From positions 124,001-188,000 of the forward strand of contig NZ_JAMZDE010000008.1 in assembly GCF_024159085.1 (NCBI RefSeq): a stretch of 64,000 nt of DNA. Reading direction: 5' to 3'. Under the pieces are notes generated by a model. That model searched no databases. It was not told where the DNA came from and worked only from the letters and a program-made list of their open reading frames with translations. Positions within the stretch are counted from its first letter, which is position 1, and every line of letters starts with the position of its first letter. Below, one piece after another: positions 62,896-64,000 of this stretch. This DNA is from Idiomarina rhizosphaerae (GTDB lineage: Bacteria; Pseudomonadota; Gammaproteobacteria; Enterobacterales; Alteromonadaceae). Made by a program: the position numbers and the translations under genes.

Positions 62896-64000
62896 TTATT
62901 TCAGATCAAAGCGGTCTAACTGCATGACTTTCGTCCATGCCTGAACAAAGTCATTAACGAACTTCTCGTCTGCATCACTCATTGCATACACTTCTGCAAC
63001 GGCACGCAATTCAGAGTTTGAACCGAAAATCAGATCAACCGTTGTCGCGGTATATTTCTTCTCACCGGTTTTACGATCAAAGCCTTCGTATATCGCTTCG
63101 TTGTCCGGTGACTTTTTCCATTCGTTATCCATGCTTAGCAGGTTAACGAAAAAGTCATTATTCAACGTGCCCGGCTGGTCTGTGAAAACACCATGATCAC
63201 TGTCGTTATAGTTAGCGTCCAGCGAACGTAAGCCACCCACTAATACCGTCATTTCCGGTACCGTTAAGGTTAGCTGGTCAGCTTTATCTACCATATGTTG
63301 AGCTGGTGAAACACGATTGCCTTCAGCATAGTAGTTGCGGAATGCATCAGCTTTAGGTTCAAGGAACGAGAACGAGTTAACGTCCGTCATTTCCTGAGAG
63401 GCATCGGTACGACCCGGCTCAAAAGGCACCGTCACATCGTAACCGGCATCTTTCGCCGCTTTCTCAATAGCCGCAGCGCCGCCTAAAACAATAACATCCG
63501 CCAAAGACACGTACTTGTCGCCAGACAGCTCGTCATTAAAGCCTTCCTGAACGTCTTTCAACGTATCCAGCACCTTTTTAAGCTCTGCAGGATTATTTGC
63601 ATCCCAGTTAATTTGCGGCTCTAGTGCGATACGAGCTCCGTTAGCACCACCACGCATGTCGGTACCACGGAAACTTGATGCAGAAGCCCAGGCGGTACGA
63701 ACTAACTGAGGCACGCTAAGGCCTGAATCCAGAATAGCGGCCTTAAGTTGTTCAACGTCATTGTCGTTAATCAACTCAAAATCAACTTCCGGAATCGGGT
63801 CTTGCCAAATCAAGTCTTCTTCCGGTGCCATGTCACCAAGGTAACGCTGCTTAGGACCCATATCGCGGTGCGTCAGCTTGAACCAGGCTTTTGCAAAAGC
63901 CAGTTCAAACTCTTTCGGGTCTTCGTGGAAACGCTTCGCAATTTTGCGATACTCAGGGTCTTCCTTCAGCGAAAGATCCGTCGTAAACATAATAGGCGCG
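62896..64000 (-). CDS. katG: Catalase-peroxidase KatG (C-terminal part, runs off the right edge)
   Basis: The last 367 residues of KatG are visible; the gene continues right of the window. The visible part starts [20 protein letters not shown] and includes [92 protein letters not shown] and [20 protein letters not shown], the last two being hallmarks of the C-terminal pseudoperoxidase domain. The heme-binding N-terminal half is outside. An internal ATG at 63990 is not the true start, as the frame continues upstream to the edge with matching sequence. KatG removes H2O2 and also acts as peroxidase. Confidence 0.95.
   Translation of the reverse strand, partial: APIMFTTDLSLKEDPEYRKIAKRFHEDPKEFELAFAKAWFKLTHRDMGPKQRYLGDMAPEEDLIWQDPIPEVDFELINDNDVEQLKAAILDSGLSVPQLVRTAWASASSFRGTDMRGGANGARIALEPQINWDANNPAELKKVLDTLKDVQEGFNDELSGDKYVSLADVIVLGGAAAIEKAAKDAGYDVTVPFEPGRTDASQEMTDVNSFSFLEPKADAFRNYYAEGNRVSPAQHMVDKADQLTLTVPEMTVLVGGLRSLDANYNDSDHGVFTDQPGTLNNDFFVNLLSMDNEWKKSPDNEAIYEGFDRKTGEKKYTATTVDLIFGSNSELRAVAEVYAMSDADEKFVNDFVQAWTKVMQLDRFDLK

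Overview
The window is a piece of a gammaproteobacterial chromosome. The protein sequences, the gene order (rne/rluC/yceF, rpsA-ihfB, thrS-infC-rpmI-rplT-pheS-pheT-ihfA, nrdA-nrdB-yfaE-grxA) and several marine-type families (DUF3080, DUF3833, DUF2878, ChrR-type ECF module, YCF48/DUF1329/RND) point to the Alteromonadales, probably an Idiomarina-like marine bacterium. The genus is inferred from memory of protein similarity and was not tested. Most of the window is core housekeeping DNA, densely packed, with no insertion sequence, prophage or CRISPR array seen.

Layout. 1-5.3 kb: a yceF-type Maf gene, a HAD phosphatase and rluC run leftward, diverging from rne (RNase E) across a 452-bp leader. 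5.4-8.3 kb: comEA-like, pyrF, lapB, lapA and ihfB. 8.3-17.1 kb: leftward gyrA-serC-hisC-aroA-cmk-rpsA, linking DNA topology, serine, aromatic and nucleotide metabolism and translation. 17.2-23 kb: ubiG-gph, then the class Ia ribonucleotide reductase set nrdA-nrdB-yfaE behind two NrdR boxes, then grxA. 23-29.9 kb: hrpA, a secreted isoaspartyl peptidase, a small unknown gene and sbcB. 29.9-35 kb: an envelope module of an RND/MMPL transporter, a YCF48 propeller protein and a divergent DUF1329 protein. 35-38.3 kb: a hydroxyacid dehydrogenase, cmoM, a NIF3 protein, a histone H1-like lysine-rich protein and a KOW-like small protein.

38.4-48.8 kb is the most distinctive region and looks like a photo-oxidative stress island. 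Ten leftward genes with nearly all junctions overlapping or within 3 bp encode a tRNA 4-thiouridine desulfidase-like protein (TudS+DUF1722), DNA photolyase, a SnoaL-like protein, an SDR, an FAD amine-oxidase-like protein, DUF1365, a cyclopropane-synthase-like methyltransferase, DUF2878, a chalcone-isomerase-like protein and a DUF3833 lipoprotein. Divergent from them are a LON-domain protein, an ECF sigma factor and its ChrR-type zinc anti-sigma factor, whose four N-terminal metal ligands fall at the same residue numbers as in the singlet-oxygen sensor of Rhodobacter. The likely logic is light or singlet oxygen, release of sigma from ChrR, then DNA repair, tRNA editing and membrane-lipid remodelling.

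48.8-55.8 kb is the conserved translation operon thrS-infC-rpmI-rplT-pheS-pheT-ihfA, with an AUU start for infC. 55.9-64 kb holds two EamA transporters, a CPXCG zinc-ribbon protein, riboflavin synthase, a DUF3080 lipoprotein, a small membrane protein, tRNA-Val(GAC) with its own promoter, a small outer-membrane barrel, the helicase dbpA and the 3' part of katG, which runs off the right edge.
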